DNA from: CAVPUA01 sp963708805
Lineage (GTDB): Bacteria > Actinomycetota > Actinomycetes > Mycobacteriales > Jatrophihabitantaceae
Length of the DNA: 64,000 nt
Direction of reading: 5' to 3'
Assembly (NCBI GenBank): GCA_963708805.1
Contig: CAVPUA010000001.1
Span: 124,001-188,000 of the forward strand
Shown here: positions 52,289 through 60,142 of the stretch, piece after piece
Layout of the letters: each line of letters begins with the position of its first letter
Numbering within the stretch: position 1 is the first letter of the stretch
Translations under genes and position numbers: made by a program
The notes under the pieces: model-generated
Seen by the model: the letters and a program-made list of their open reading frames with translations, nothing else
What the model was told of the DNA's origin: nothing
Database searches by the model: none

Positions 52289-52801
52289 TCAGCAGTCGGA
52301 CGTGGCCACAGCCAGCCGGCGTCGAACCTCTGCTGTGTTCACGTCGAGGGTGCCCATCAGCGCGGTTGCCGGGTCAGGTGGCTGGAGCGTGAGGATCTGG
52401 GCCAGCACCTGAGAGGCCGTGAGATAGAGCTTGCGACGGTTGGGCTTTGACGCTTCCTCGAGCACTTTCTTGGCCGCGGGCGTCATGCGGAGACGATCCT
52501 TCTGTGCGATGTCTCTGATCTTCGGCTTCTTCGGCACGGCCCGCATCGGCAGTGAAGGAGCGTCGGCACTCGGGTCCAGGCCCAGGGCATCGAGGGCTTC
52601 GCGATCGAGTGAGTCGAGCGCACGGCGCGCGTCCTGCAGGCTCACGCCCAGGACGACTTCGATGGAGCGATCTTCCAGCAGGGCGAGCAAGAGGTGATCG
52701 GTGCCGGTTCGGCGATCACCTCGGCGGCGAGCCTCTTCGCTGGCCCGCAGGCAGATGGCCCAGGCATGGAGGACCTCGGGTGCGGCGGCGGCAGTGGTCA
52801 T
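52289..52801 (-). CDS. Clp N-terminal-domain protein
   Basis: A 170-residue protein from ATG 52801. It has two Clp_N-type repeats (HAWAICLRASEEARRRGDRR, TDHLLLALLEDRSIEVVLGV; then TPAAKKVLEEASKPNRRKLY, ASQVLAQILTLQPPDPAT) but no ATPase. Such stand-alone Clp_N proteins in actinobacteria are regularly paired with a 60-70-residue HTH protein, here the gene 11 bases upstream. They are thought to link stress signals with the Clp protease; the mechanism is not established. Confidence 0.85.
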   Translation of the reverse strand: MTTAAAAPEVLHAWAICLRASEEARRRGDRRTGTDHLLLALLEDRSIEVVLGVSLQDARRALDSLDREALDALGLDPSADAPSLPMRAVPKKPKIRDIAQKDRLRMTPAAKKVLEEASKPNRRKLYLTASQVLAQILTLQPPDPATALMGTLDVNTAEVRRRLAVATSDC

Positions 52802-52812
52802 GATGTTCCGAG

Positions 52813-53013
52813 TCAGTTGTATTTGGTGTGGATGGATTGCCGGGTGACGCCCAACGCGTCTCCGATCTGCTGCCACGACCAGCCCTCTTCGCGGGCCGCC
52901 GCGACGTATTTCGCCTCGGTCCTCTCCGCCAGGCGACGCAGCGCCAACGAGGCACGAAGCCCCACCACCGGATCATCCGAAGACAGACTCCCGCTGACCT
53001 CGCTGATCTCCAT
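52813..53013 (-). CDS. Small HTH regulator partner of Clp_N protein
   Basis: A 66-residue protein from ATG 53013. DDPVVGLRASLALRRLAERT is a helical lead-in; the closing EGWSWQQIGDALGVTRQSIH is a helix-turn-helix. Two palindromic operators begin three bases upstream of the start, so it almost surely autoregulates. The pair HTH plus Clp_N is a conserved actinobacterial stress module. Confidence 0.87.
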   Translation of the reverse strand: MEISEVSGSLSSDDPVVGLRASLALRRLAERTEAKYVAAAREEGWSWQQIGDALGVTRQSIHTKYN

Positions 53014-53016
53014 GCT

Positions 53017-53062
53017 TGTCAGTCTAAACTGACATTGTCTCCGGTGTCAATTCAAACTGACA
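53017..53062. promoter_or_regulatory. Tandem operators of the HTH/Clp_N operon
   Basis: TGTCAGTCTAAACTGACA (53017-53034, perfect 7-bp arms) and TGTCAATTCAAACTGACA (53045-53062, one mismatch), centres 28 bp apart, lie directly before the HTH start. Two dimers would sit on nearly the same face of the helix. Confidence 0.8.
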
Positions 53063-53162
53063 CGGCACATCGCCGAACCGGGGGAGGGGGCAGCGCTGCG
53101 GGACGCCAGGCGATGCGGAAAGAATGGCAGTCAAACTGTTCGATCGCCGCCAGGAGGTCGCT

Positions 53163-53564
53163 GTGCCGAAAACCGTCAAAGGCAATGCGGGGCGGGTTCC
53201 ACCAGAGCCGTCAACCCGGCACGCCGACATCGACTCCTGGGTCAGGACTCTTGTGCCGCATCTTCAGCCGATCGTGAAGGCGCTCGATCAGGCGATTCGG
53301 GGGGCGGTGCCCTGCCTGCATTACGCGGTCAAGTACAAGCGGGCGTTCTACGGACTACCCGAACTCGGCTGGCTGATCGAGCTGGCTCCCTACGACGTGT
53401 CGGTGAACGTGCTCTTCTTCGGCGGTGCTGATTTCGATCCGCCACCGAAGTTGGGAAGCACCGACCGGACCCGCTATGTCAAAGTCACGGGACTCGCCGA
53501 CATCACGCAGCCGCAGTTGCTCGACTGGATCACACAAGCGGCGTGTACTCCCGGCTGGAAGTGA
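53163..53564 (+). CDS. DUF1801 (YdhG-like) protein
   Basis: A 133-residue protein. GTG 53163 is supported by CAGGAGG five bases upstream. DUF1801 hallmarks: HADIDSWVRTLVPHLQPIVK, HYAVKYKRAFYGLPELGWLI and the phenylalanine/tyrosine-rich strand VNVLFFGGADF. Single-domain DUF1801 proteins resemble frataxin-like folds in iron handling, but the function is not established. Stand-alone gene. Confidence 0.82.
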   Translation: MPKTVKGNAGRVPPEPSTRHADIDSWVRTLVPHLQPIVKALDQAIRGAVPCLHYAVKYKRAFYGLPELGWLIELAPYDVSVNVLFFGGADFDPPPKLGSTDRTRYVKVTGLADITQPQLLDWITQAACTPGWK

Positions 53565-53634
53565 GACGTGACGATCCACTTGTGCACGTGGCCCGACCGT
53601 CTTCAGCCGAGCAGATCGACGAGTCGCGAGCGGG

Positions 53635-53874
53635 TCATCCCGGGCCTGGAGCGGTCTCGACGGTCGAGTGCGGGTGGTTGCCGGCAGTTGCCGGGACGAG
53701 CCAGATCGACGCCTCCCGCTCGGGCGTGCCGGGCCATTTGGTGAAGGTGACTCGGGTGACCGTCCAGGGCAGGCCGTAGCGAGTGAGCGTGCGACCGACT
53801 GGCGGGGGTCCGGGCTGCCCCTGCTCTTCCCACGGCTGGAGCTCATCTCCGTGGACGTAGAAGGTGCACCTCAT
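53635..53874 (-). CDS. Unknown protein, 79 residues
   Basis: ATG 53874 opens MRCTFYVHGDELQPWEEQGQ; beta-rich sequence follows (RTLTRYGLPWTVTRVTFTKW) and a strand with EASIWLVPA. Second gene of a probable two-gene leftward unit with the 51-residue gene upstream. No family recognised. Confidence 0.55.
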   Translation of the reverse strand: MRCTFYVHGDELQPWEEQGQPGPPPVGRTLTRYGLPWTVTRVTFTKWPGTPEREASIWLVPATAGNHPHSTVETAPGPG

Positions 53875-53902
53875 CGGTGGTGCCTGGGCGATCTGGCGAC
53901 CT

Positions 53903-54058
53903 TCATGTGCGGGCCGGGTGGGCGTCACCGACGACCGCGATGTAGGTGGTGTGATCGGTGAGCTGTTGTTCGGTGAGGCCAACGATCGGCGCGATGCAGC
54001 CGTCGGGGAGGAGGACCTTCGCGCCGACCGAGACCGGCTCGTCGGAGTCGAAGGCCAT
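53903..54058 (-). CDS. Unknown protein, 51 residues
   Basis: ATG 54058 with GAGGAG six bases upstream opens MAFDSDEPVSVGAKVLLPDG, a small predicted beta-barrel-like protein (APIVGLTEQQLTDHTTYIAV). It ends 28 bases before the next small gene. No family recognised. Confidence 0.55.
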   Translation of the reverse strand: MAFDSDEPVSVGAKVLLPDGCIAPIVGLTEQQLTDHTTYIAVVGDAHPART

Positions 54059-54142
54059 CAGCTCCTCGCCCCACCCGGACTCGTCCTCAGACCCCGAGCG
54101 ACGGCTTTCCCTGCCTTCGCGCACTGACACCCAGCAACTCAT

Positions 54143-54513
54143 GGCGACCAGCCCCTTCGACGGACACGGTCCTGTGCCGCCCGGCGCGGCCAGGGGTCCT
54201 ACGAGCCCGGCCCGGAGACGTCCAACATGCCCGCGCCGCTCTCACTCCAGGGGCGGGGTCTGGGCTTCGGAGGTATCTTGACGGTACTCACATCTGTGTG
54301 AGGTGCGCTTACGAGATGTGACGGCACAGCGGCCGTCCTGATCGCCGATGGTGCGGAACGGGGCTCAGCCAGCAAATTCTGTCGAATGCCGCCACGCTCG
54401 CCTTGGTTCCCCTATTCGGGGCTGGCTGTCGGTTAAGTACACCATTGGGTTTCCACCAGGCTTGACGCCCGGTTGTGGTTCGTTGCGCCGGTCGATGGGT
54501 ACGGAGCCGATTC
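54143..54513. other. Intergenic with a candidate operator
   Basis: No gene recognised. Contains the palindrome at 54287-54302 beside TTGACG (54278-54283). The right end is the leader of the transporter gene at 54514. Confidence 0.4.
54287..54302. promoter_or_regulatory. Palindrome near a -35-like box
   Basis: CTCACATCTGTGTGAG, 6-bp arms with a four-base centre, three bases after TTGACG. Could be a repressor site for the downstream transporter, 210 bp away. Confidence 0.35.
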
Positions 54514-55306
54514 ATGAGCGCACCGCATCAGCCGTCGGTCCCGGAGCCAGAGGTCGAGGAAGCATTCGACCGCCTCGTCGATGAAGGGGAAGTCCGGCCT
54601 TGCCCGCTCGACGCTCGCGTTGATCTCGACCGGGCTACTGGGCGGCATCGACATCGGAGTAGGTGTCTTGGCCTACCTTCTCGTCGATGCCAAGACCCAC
54701 AACGTCCTTCTCGCCGGCGTCGCGTTCTCAGTGGGATTCGTTGCGCTGTTGCTGGCCCGCAGCGAGCTGTTCACCGAGAACTTCTTGATACCCGTCCTGA
54801 CTCTCGTCGCGGGCAGGTCGGGCTGGGGGTCACTGGTCCGCTTGTGGCTTGTCACCCTCGCCGGCAACTTGGCCGGAGGCTGGGTGATCACCTGGCTCAT
54901 CGTCACCGCCCGGCCTGACCTCAAGCCGACGGCCATCGAGGTCGGCACTCACTACGCCGACCTCGGCATCTCTGTGCGGTCCTTCGCTCTCGCCGTCCTC
55001 GCCGGCGCGGTCATCACCCTGATGACGCGGATGCAGCACTCGACCGACAACCTCGGAGTGCAACTCGTGCCCTCGATCCTGTTCGGTGCCCTCCTCTCGG
55101 CGGGCCAGCTTTTCCACTGTGTGCTCGACTCGTTGCTGATGTTCGCTGCGTTGATCAGTGGCGCTCCGTTCGGCTACGCGAACTGGCTCAGCGCGCTGGG
55201 CTGGTCGGCGCTCGGCAACGTGGTCGGTGGCCTCGTCCTGGTTACCGCGCTACGAGTGCTTCGCGTCCCTCATCGCGTGGCTCAGTCACGTGAAGCCAAT
55301 GCATGA
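54514..55306 (+). pseudogene. Formate/nitrite transporter-family (YfdC-like) protein with a frameshift
   Basis: ATG 54514 opens MSAPHQPSVPEPEVEEAFDR and LVDEG. An extra G in a GGGG run near 54590 then shifts the frame, and the protein continues LARSTLALISTGLLGGIDIG to 55306. Repaired, it has about 263 residues and six membrane spans with the FNT pattern: LARSELFTENFLIPVLTLVA, LVTLAGNLAGGWVITWL and ALGWSALGNVVGGLVLV. FNT proteins are pentameric channels for small monocarboxylates; this YfdC-like branch has no assigned substrate. Confidence 0.8.
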
Positions 55307-55336
55307 AGTCGTCTCCGCTGAACATGGATTCGCCCC

Positions 55337-55423
55337 GTTGACTTCTACGTCGACACCGCGCTCTACGACGCCAACGAATCGCACGACGCCGATGGAGACG
55401 GGATCGCGTGCGAGAGGGACTAG
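55337..55423 (+). pseudogene. Excalibur calcium-binding domain fragment
   Basis: 28 residues ending in TAG: VDFYVDTALYDANESHDADG then DGIACERD. The DxDxDGIACE ending is the Excalibur signature. There is no start, signal peptide or first half of the domain. Fossil of a secreted protein. Confidence 0.5.
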
Positions 55424-55531
55424 CCACCCGGCTGGCTCGCCAAAATCGGTCACCTGGCGCGCGCACCGGCGGTTCGACGGGCTAGGGAACTTCGAGTTCA
55501 GCGTCCGGCGACGGCCACGGTTGGCTACGTC

Positions 55532-56311
55532 CTACTGGGTCAGCGGTCCTTGGAGCACGCTCTGCTGGTGCACGACGGTGCTGCCGCCGTAGTCCTGCGC
55601 GGAGACGTCGATGACGTCGTAGGACCGCAGGTCGATGCTTCCGGCAATGGTGAACGTCCCGCTGCCGTTGTCGCCCAGCGCGCCAACCGGCTGCATGCCG
55701 CCGCTGGCCGGGTTGTAGAGCCAGACCTCGTAGTAGCCCTGCCGCAGGGGCAGCCCATCGCTGGTGATGCTGAGCTGGCGGCCCTGGTCGGTCGTGTGCA
55801 CGGTGGCGGCACCGGTGACGTTCTTCGGACCGCCGGCCTGAGCAGACAGGATCGCGTGGGAGGCGGCGGCCACGGTGGCGCGGTCACCGTGGCGGGCCAG
55901 CAGGAATCCGCCCGCGCCGCCGACGACCAGCAGGACGGCGGCGGCGATCGCGACCAGGGCGTAGCGCCAGCGCCGCACGTGACCTGCCGTGGGTCGCCTG
56001 GTCTGTCCATGAGCGGTGAGACCCAACTCGCTGGAGATGCCGGCCCACACCGACGCCGGCGGCCGCGCGTCGCTGTTCTCGTCGGTCTCGCGCACCACGG
56101 CTACGGTGTGGGCGAGGGCATCGAGTTCGCCTTGGCACTGCGGGCATCCGCGCTGGTGGGTGGCGAAACTCGCGTCGACCACCTCGCCGAGGGCGAGCAG
56201 GGTGAGGTTGTCCAGCCGGTCCAGCTCGAAGCGCGGATCATGCGGGTCGCGCCCGTCAGCCGGGCCGCTGCCGTCACTGCGGTCGTCGTGGTCACCGTGG
56301 GGTGAGGACAC
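55532..56311 (-). CDS. RskA-like anti-sigma factor
   Basis: A 259-residue membrane protein from GTG 56311, overlapping the sigma-factor stop by 20 bases. Cytoplasmic N-terminus with LTLLALGEVVDASFATHQRG and the HxxxCxxC part of a ZAS motif (HQRGCPQC), one span (ALVAIAAAVLLVVGGAGGFL) and an outer RskA domain (DGLPLRQGYYEVWLYNPASG). RskA-type factors hold SigK at the membrane until regulated proteolysis. Partner gene directly upstream. Confidence 0.88.
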   Translation of the reverse strand: MSSPHGDHDDRSDGSGPADGRDPHDPRFELDRLDNLTLLALGEVVDASFATHQRGCPQCQGELDALAHTVAVVRETDENSDARPPASVWAGISSELGLTAHGQTRRPTAGHVRRWRYALVAIAAAVLLVVGGAGGFLLARHGDRATVAAASHAILSAQAGGPKNVTGAATVHTTDQGRQLSITSDGLPLRQGYYEVWLYNPASGGMQPVGALGDNGSGTFTIAGSIDLRSYDVIDVSAQDYGGSTVVHQQSVLQGPLTQ

Positions 56312-56851
56312 CGTCCACCTCCCATCGTCGCCGCAGTTGTAGAAGCCCCCGGCGCAGGTTGCTCTTCACGGTGCCCAGTGGAATACCGGTCAGCGCCGCG
56401 ATCTGGCTGTGGGTCAGATCATCGAAGAACGCCAACTCGAGCACGCGGCGTTGGGCGTCGGGAAGCTGGCCCAGCTCGTCGGCTATCACGATTCGCTCGA
56501 CGATGTGGTCTGGCCCGGGGGGACGGCGCCGACCTCGTGTCGCGTCTCGGCGGCGAGCTGGGCCAGCCGTTCGCGGCCCAGCGACCGAAGGCGATCGATG
56601 GCCCGGCGCCGCACGATCCCGACCAACCACGCACTCAACGGACCCGCCTCGGGCCGGTAGGTGGCTCGACCTTGCCAGGCCGACACGAAGGTCGACTGGG
56701 TGACTTCCTCGGCGTCGCCGCGACTGGGCAACGACGAGAGGGCGATTCGATAGACCATTGCTCCGTACCTGTCGTAGACGCGCCGCAAGGCCTGCTCGTC
56801 ACCGTTGCGGAACGCAGCCGCCAGGTCGGCGTCCGCGTCGGGCTCGTCCAC
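56292..56851 (-). pseudogene. SigK-like ECF sigma factor with a homopolymer frameshift
   Basis: GTG 56851, behind AGGAGG, opens MDEPDADADLAAAFRNGDEQ with region 2 (YDRYGAMVYRIALSSLPSRG, WLVGIVRRRAIDRLR) in one frame. The end, with region 4 (DAQRRVLELAFFDDLTHSQI, AALTGIPLGTVKSNLRRGL), is in another. The break lies in a run of six C near 56515-56520. Repaired length is about 186 residues. The homopolymer site makes a sequencing error likely. Operon with the RskA-like gene. Confidence 0.82.
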
Positions 56852-56985
56852 GATCCTCCTGTCGGGGTTCTCGTTCGTAGTACGACCGGAACCTCGGCAT
56901 CGGATGCATCCAGCGCGGACTTTCTCGTCGTACCCCGTCGTGGACCCGAGTCACGGGCCAGACCGGCGACAGATAGGACAAGACG

Positions 56986-57597
56986 ATGAGGCTGCACGCA
57001 ATCAAGGCTCGACTGCTGTTCATGCTGAGCGGGTTGCTCCTGGTGGGGATGCTCGCCACGGCCGGACCCGCGTCCGCGACCGCGCCCCGCGCCACGGCGA
57101 CGCTGCACGGTACGACCTCCGTGACCACCGCCCCGGGCATCGCCACGGCTCTACTCAAAGGCGGAGTGCTGCCCTTTCCGGCACCGGGGACCGGGTTCGG
57201 CATCAGCGAACGCGGTGGCCTGAACGTCACCTACCGGTTCCCGATCACCGGCGGGAACCCGGATTTGGCCGGACCCAGCGGCGACATCCTGCACTCCGGC
57301 GGGATCGACTTCATCGGACGTGGCAAGCACCTCGAGATCGGCCAGTTCGACATCGATCTGGCCGCGGGCACGATCTACGCCGACCAGGTCAACTTCGCGC
57401 CCGGTCGGATCCCGGTGCTCGATCTTGATCTCAGCGGCCTCAAGGTGACCAGCCCTGGCGGGTCCACCGTCCTGTCCGGGATCTCGGTCAAGCTCGATCC
57501 GGCCGCCGCCGGTGCCCTCAACTCCACCTTCGGCCTGGCTCTGCCGACCGACGGCAGTCTCGTGTTCGGCACCGCTGTCGTCACCCTGAAGGGCTGA
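56986..57597 (+). CDS. Secreted protein of unknown function (HtaA-like beta protein)
   Basis: A 203-residue exported protein. Signal peptide MRLHAIKARLLFMLSGLLLV to about residue 32 (ASA). The mature part is beta-rich with GGLNVTYRFPITGGNPDLAG, HSGGIDFIGRGKHLEIGQFD and VKLDPAAAGALNSTFGLALP, which resembles HtaA-like and related secreted actinobacterial proteins. Divergent from the SigK/RskA operon, so it may belong to that regulon. Followed by a strong terminator. Confidence 0.75.
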   Translation: MRLHAIKARLLFMLSGLLLVGMLATAGPASATAPRATATLHGTTSVTTAPGIATALLKGGVLPFPAPGTGFGISERGGLNVTYRFPITGGNPDLAGPSGDILHSGGIDFIGRGKHLEIGQFDIDLAAGTIYADQVNFAPGRIPVLDLDLSGLKVTSPGGSTVLSGISVKLDPAAAGALNSTFGLALPTDGSLVFGTAVVTLKG

Positions 57598-57604
57598 TCG
57601 CAGA

Positions 57605-57637
57605 GGTGGGCCCGGCCGCGGTGCGGCCGGGCCCACC
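57605..57637 (+). terminator. Strong terminator hairpin
   Basis: A perfect 15-bp stem (GGTGGGCCCGGCCGC with its complement) and a three-base loop, eight bases after the stop of the secreted-protein gene. Confidence 0.8.
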
Positions 57638-57781
57638 AGGGGGAGGCAGACTGCCCGTCCGGCCCGCGACAGTGATGCGCCGTGCGGGCGTGAGCACCGC
57701 CCTGACCGGTCAGGTGCTCGGTGGTGAAACGGGCGGGCGAGACGAGCAGTCACCTCGATGAGAGTGCGTCACGCGCGGCGA

Positions 57782-58120
57782 TCACCGTCCTTCCCGTGCT
57801 CGATTGCCGTCTTCAAACCGGTTGGGTTCCGGCGGGGGAGACCGTTCCCGCCCCCACTCGCCGATCCCGGGATGACGAGGTCGCCCCACGACCGCTGCCG
57901 AGCGGCTACGCCGCCGCCGATCCCTGCGCGGGCCTGGCTTCGCGGGCGCCGCGCCGGCTGGATCCGTTGGTGGCGTGCTCGGCCATTCCGCGGCGACGAT
58001 CGCCTCGAACTCGGCCCGCACCAGGTCCTCGTCGGCACAGATCAGGTCGACGAGCAGCTGATCCAGGTCGCGGGCCGGTGACGAGGCGTGAGGTTGAGTG
58101 AGTGCTGCCATCTCTGTCAC
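57782..58120 (-). CDS. Small protein co-encoded with Hsp20
   Basis: A 112-residue protein (ATG 58120 or 58108-58111). The N-terminal helix SPARDLDQLLVDLICADEDL is followed by FEAIVAAEWPSTPP and a basic, disordered, Pro/Arg-rich tail. Starts eight bases after the Hsp20 stop. Similar small proteins with this 'LICADEDLVRAEFEAIVAAEW' helix accompany hsp18 genes in several actinobacteria; role unknown. Confidence 0.65.
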   Translation of the reverse strand: MTEMAALTQPHASSPARDLDQLLVDLICADEDLVRAEFEAIVAAEWPSTPPTDPAGAAPAKPGPRRDRRRRSRSAAVVGRPRHPGIGEWGRERSPPPEPNRFEDGNRAREGR

Positions 58121-58127
58121 CCCGGGC

Positions 58128-58559
58128 TCAGGCGTTGATGACCTGCCGGTCGTGTCCTTTGTCGGTGATCGAGATCTTGCGGGGCTTCGCCTTCTCCGCG
58201 ACCGGGATCTGCAAGGTCAGCACGCCGCTGTCGTAGCTGGCTTTGATGTGTTCGGTGTCGAGATTGTCACCGAGGACCAACTGGCGGCTGAACACGCCGC
58301 GGGGCCGTTCGGCCGCGATCAGCTCGGCGTCGCTGGCCCGCGGCGACCGTTCGGCCCGGACGGTGACCACGTTGCGTTCCACATCAAGGTCGATCGAGTC
58401 CGGGGCCACGCCCGGTAGGTCGAACTCGACGTGGAAGGTGTCCCCGTCGCGCCAGGCATCCATCGGCATCACCGATGGCCTCGCCAGAGTGCCGTTGGTG
58501 CCCAGAACCTGTTGGGTGAATCGGTCCAAGTCGCGGAACGGATCGGTGCGCATCAGCAT
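58128..58559 (-). CDS. hsp20: Hsp20/alpha-crystallin small heat-shock protein
   Basis: A 143-residue chaperone. ATG 58559 (MLMRTDPFRDLDRFTQQVLG) is chosen because GGAGGT lies seven bases upstream. The alpha-crystallin domain spans about 35-130 (FHVEFDLPGVAPDSIDLDVE, VFSRQLVLGDNLDTEHIKAS, GVLTLQIPVAEKAKPRKI with the conserved GVL and a C-terminal I-x-I-like KISI). Prevents aggregation of unfolding proteins in the cytosol. Divergent from the HspR-like MerR gene. Confidence 0.9.
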   Translation of the reverse strand: MLMRTDPFRDLDRFTQQVLGTNGTLARPSVMPMDAWRDGDTFHVEFDLPGVAPDSIDLDVERNVVTVRAERSPRASDAELIAAERPRGVFSRQLVLGDNLDTEHIKASYDSGVLTLQIPVAEKAKPRKISITDKGHDRQVINA

Positions 58560-58625
58560 CGTTACCACCTCCACCAATCTGTCGACTGATGCTTCCTCGA
58601 GACCACAATTCGTACTGGACGATCT

Positions 58626-59015
58626 GTGGTGTGCGCGATAGATTTGATATCACCGACACCATGGGTCGGTCAAGAGGAAGGAAGCGAGATTTTCGACAGC
58701 GCGTCGACCCCGATCGGGCCGGACAGTGATCGAGGCGTCTACGGGATCTCCGTCGCCGCCGAACTCGTCGGCACCGGCGTGCAAAACCTTCGCCTCTACG
58801 AAGCCCGCGGCCTGCTCGAGCCCAAGCGAACCGAGGGTGGCACCCGCCGCTACAGCGCCAACGACCTCGACCGGCTCCGCCGCATCAGCACCCTGCTCGG
58901 CGCCGGACTCAACCTCGCCGGCATCGCCATGGTCCTCGACCTCGAAGCCCAGAACACCGCGCTGCGAGCACAGGCCCAGGACCGGCAAGCGTCCAACGAG
59001 CCGGCCTCGAACTGA
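58626..59015 (+). CDS. MerR-family, HspR-like heat-shock regulator
   Basis: Up to 129 residues. The winged helix is GVYGISVAAELVGTGVQNLR with LYEARGLLEPKRTEGGTRRY (about residues 37-75), the HspR-like form, then LDRLRRISTLLGAGLNLAGI and a short coiled coil. The start is unclear: GTG 58626 is in frame but precedes the inverted repeat, and no ATG lies before the HTH; a non-ATG start near 58695 behind GAGGAAGGAAG is possible. Probably represses the divergent hsp20 operon. Confidence 0.8.
   Translation: MVCAIDLISPTPWVGQEEGSEIFDSASTPIGPDSDRGVYGISVAAELVGTGVQNLRLYEARGLLEPKRTEGGTRRYSANDLDRLRRISTLLGAGLNLAGIAMVLDLEAQNTALRAQAQDRQASNEPASN
58644..58675. promoter_or_regulatory. Candidate HspR-like operator
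   Basis: Imperfect inverted repeat with TTGA...TCAA outer arms and CCGAC/GTCGG inner arms around ACCATGG, in the gap between hsp20 and the MerR gene. It resembles, without matching exactly, the CTTGAGT/ACTCAAG HAIR site. Confidence 0.4.
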
Positions 59016-59069
59016 TCTTCACGGTCGTCCCTCGGCGGTGAAGGGCCCAGGCCAACGCGAGCGGGGTAG

Positions 59070-59116
59070 TTGACACCGCCTCACCTATCAGTGATAGTTC
59101 TCCTATACGTGATAGG
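59070..59116 (+). promoter_or_regulatory. Promoter with two tetO-like operators
   Basis: TTGACA (59070-59075), 17-base spacer, GATAGT (59093-59098). CTATCAGTGATAG (59085-59097, perfect palindrome) overlaps the -10 region, and CCTATACGTGATAGG (59102-59116) follows. The first is identical to the core of the Tn10 tet operator. The TetR gene starts 22 bases downstream. Confidence 0.75.
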
Positions 59117-59137
59117 AAATCATGAGGAGGCGGTCCA

Positions 59138-59767
59138 GTGACAACACCAGCACCTGACCGCCGCCAAGAACGCCGCGGGGCGAAGTTGGCCGTGATCCTT
59201 GATGCGGCGTGGACACTGGCCCGCCGCGACGGGCTTGCCGCGATCTCGTTGCGTGACCTCGCCGACGCCGTCGGTCTGCGGCAACCGTCGTTGTACGTCT
59301 ACTTCGACTCGAAACTCGATCTGTACGACGCGATGTTCGCCGACGGGTGGCGGCAGTTCCTCGACCGGGTGCGCCACGACTATCCGAGCGACCCACGCGC
59401 GGCGTTGGCGCAGTTCGTCGGCGAGTGCGTGCAGTTCTCCAGCGACGATGTCGTCCGACACCAACTGCTGCTGCAGCGGACGATCCCCGGCTTCGAACCC
59501 TCACCCGAATCGTTTGCCGTGGCGATTGAGTTCTACGAGTTCGGCAGCGGCCTGATCGCGCAGGCCGGCGTGCAGAACTCGGCCGACCTCGATCTGTTCA
59601 CCGCGATTGTCACCGGGTTGGCTCACCAGCAGGTCGCGAACGACCCCGGTGGCACTCGCTGGGTTCGTCTGGCCGACCGGACCGTCGAGATGTTCCTCGC
59701 TGACGTCCAGGGGCGGGCCAAGACCGTTGACCGGCCGCGAACGCGCCGGAAGACGCCACCCGCCTGA
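59138..59767 (+). CDS. TetR/AcrR-family regulator
   Basis: A 209-residue repressor from GTG 59138 behind GAGGAGG. HTH: LAVILDAAWTLARRDGLAAI and LRDLADAVGLRQPSLYVYFD. Ligand domain with QLLLQRTIPGFEPSPESFAV and the end TGLAHQQVANDPGGTRWVRL shared with the TetR at 8555. First gene of an operon with a monooxygenase-like protein and an SRPBCC protein; autoregulated through the two upstream operators. Confidence 0.9.
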   Translation: MTTPAPDRRQERRGAKLAVILDAAWTLARRDGLAAISLRDLADAVGLRQPSLYVYFDSKLDLYDAMFADGWRQFLDRVRHDYPSDPRAALAQFVGECVQFSSDDVVRHQLLLQRTIPGFEPSPESFAVAIEFYEFGSGLIAQAGVQNSADLDLFTAIVTGLAHQQVANDPGGTRWVRLADRTVEMFLADVQGRAKTVDRPRTRRKTPPA

Positions 59768-59835
59768 TCTCGTTGCTCTGTGCTCGACCGAACCGTCCAC
59801 ACAAACAGGCACCACCCACTCAAGGAGGCAGCACA

Positions 59836-60135
59836 ATGTCCGCAGTCATCACGCAACGCTGGGATGCAGTGAGCCCGGCGCAGTACGACCAGATCCGCGA
59901 AATCGTCGGTTGGGACGTCGACGTCCCAACCGGAATGACCTTCCACGTCGCGTCCTTCGAGGGCGACAGCTTGCGGATGCTCGATGTCTGGGACTCCGAG
60001 GAACAGTTCATGACGTTCGTGCAGACCCGCATCATGCCGGCGGTCGCGCAGGTCGGCCTGGCTGGACAACCGGACATGACCGTCACCCCGCTGCACGATG
60101 TCTTCTCCAGCGTCGTCACCCACGCGACCGCGTGA
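59836..60135 (+). CDS. Small dimeric alpha/beta-barrel-like protein
   Basis: A 99-residue protein from ATG 59836 with AAGGAGG eight bases upstream. MTFHVASFEGDSLRMLDVWD then SEEQFMTFVQTRIMPAVAQV is the usual ferredoxin-like fold of antibiotic-biosynthesis-monooxygenase and related dimeric barrels. Likely a small monooxygenase or binding protein controlled by the TetR upstream. No cofactor motif is expected in this family. Confidence 0.75.
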   Translation: MSAVITQRWDAVSPAQYDQIREIVGWDVDVPTGMTFHVASFEGDSLRMLDVWDSEEQFMTFVQTRIMPAVAQVGLAGQPDMTVTPLHDVFSSVVTHATA

Positions 60136-60142
60136 GGCCGTC

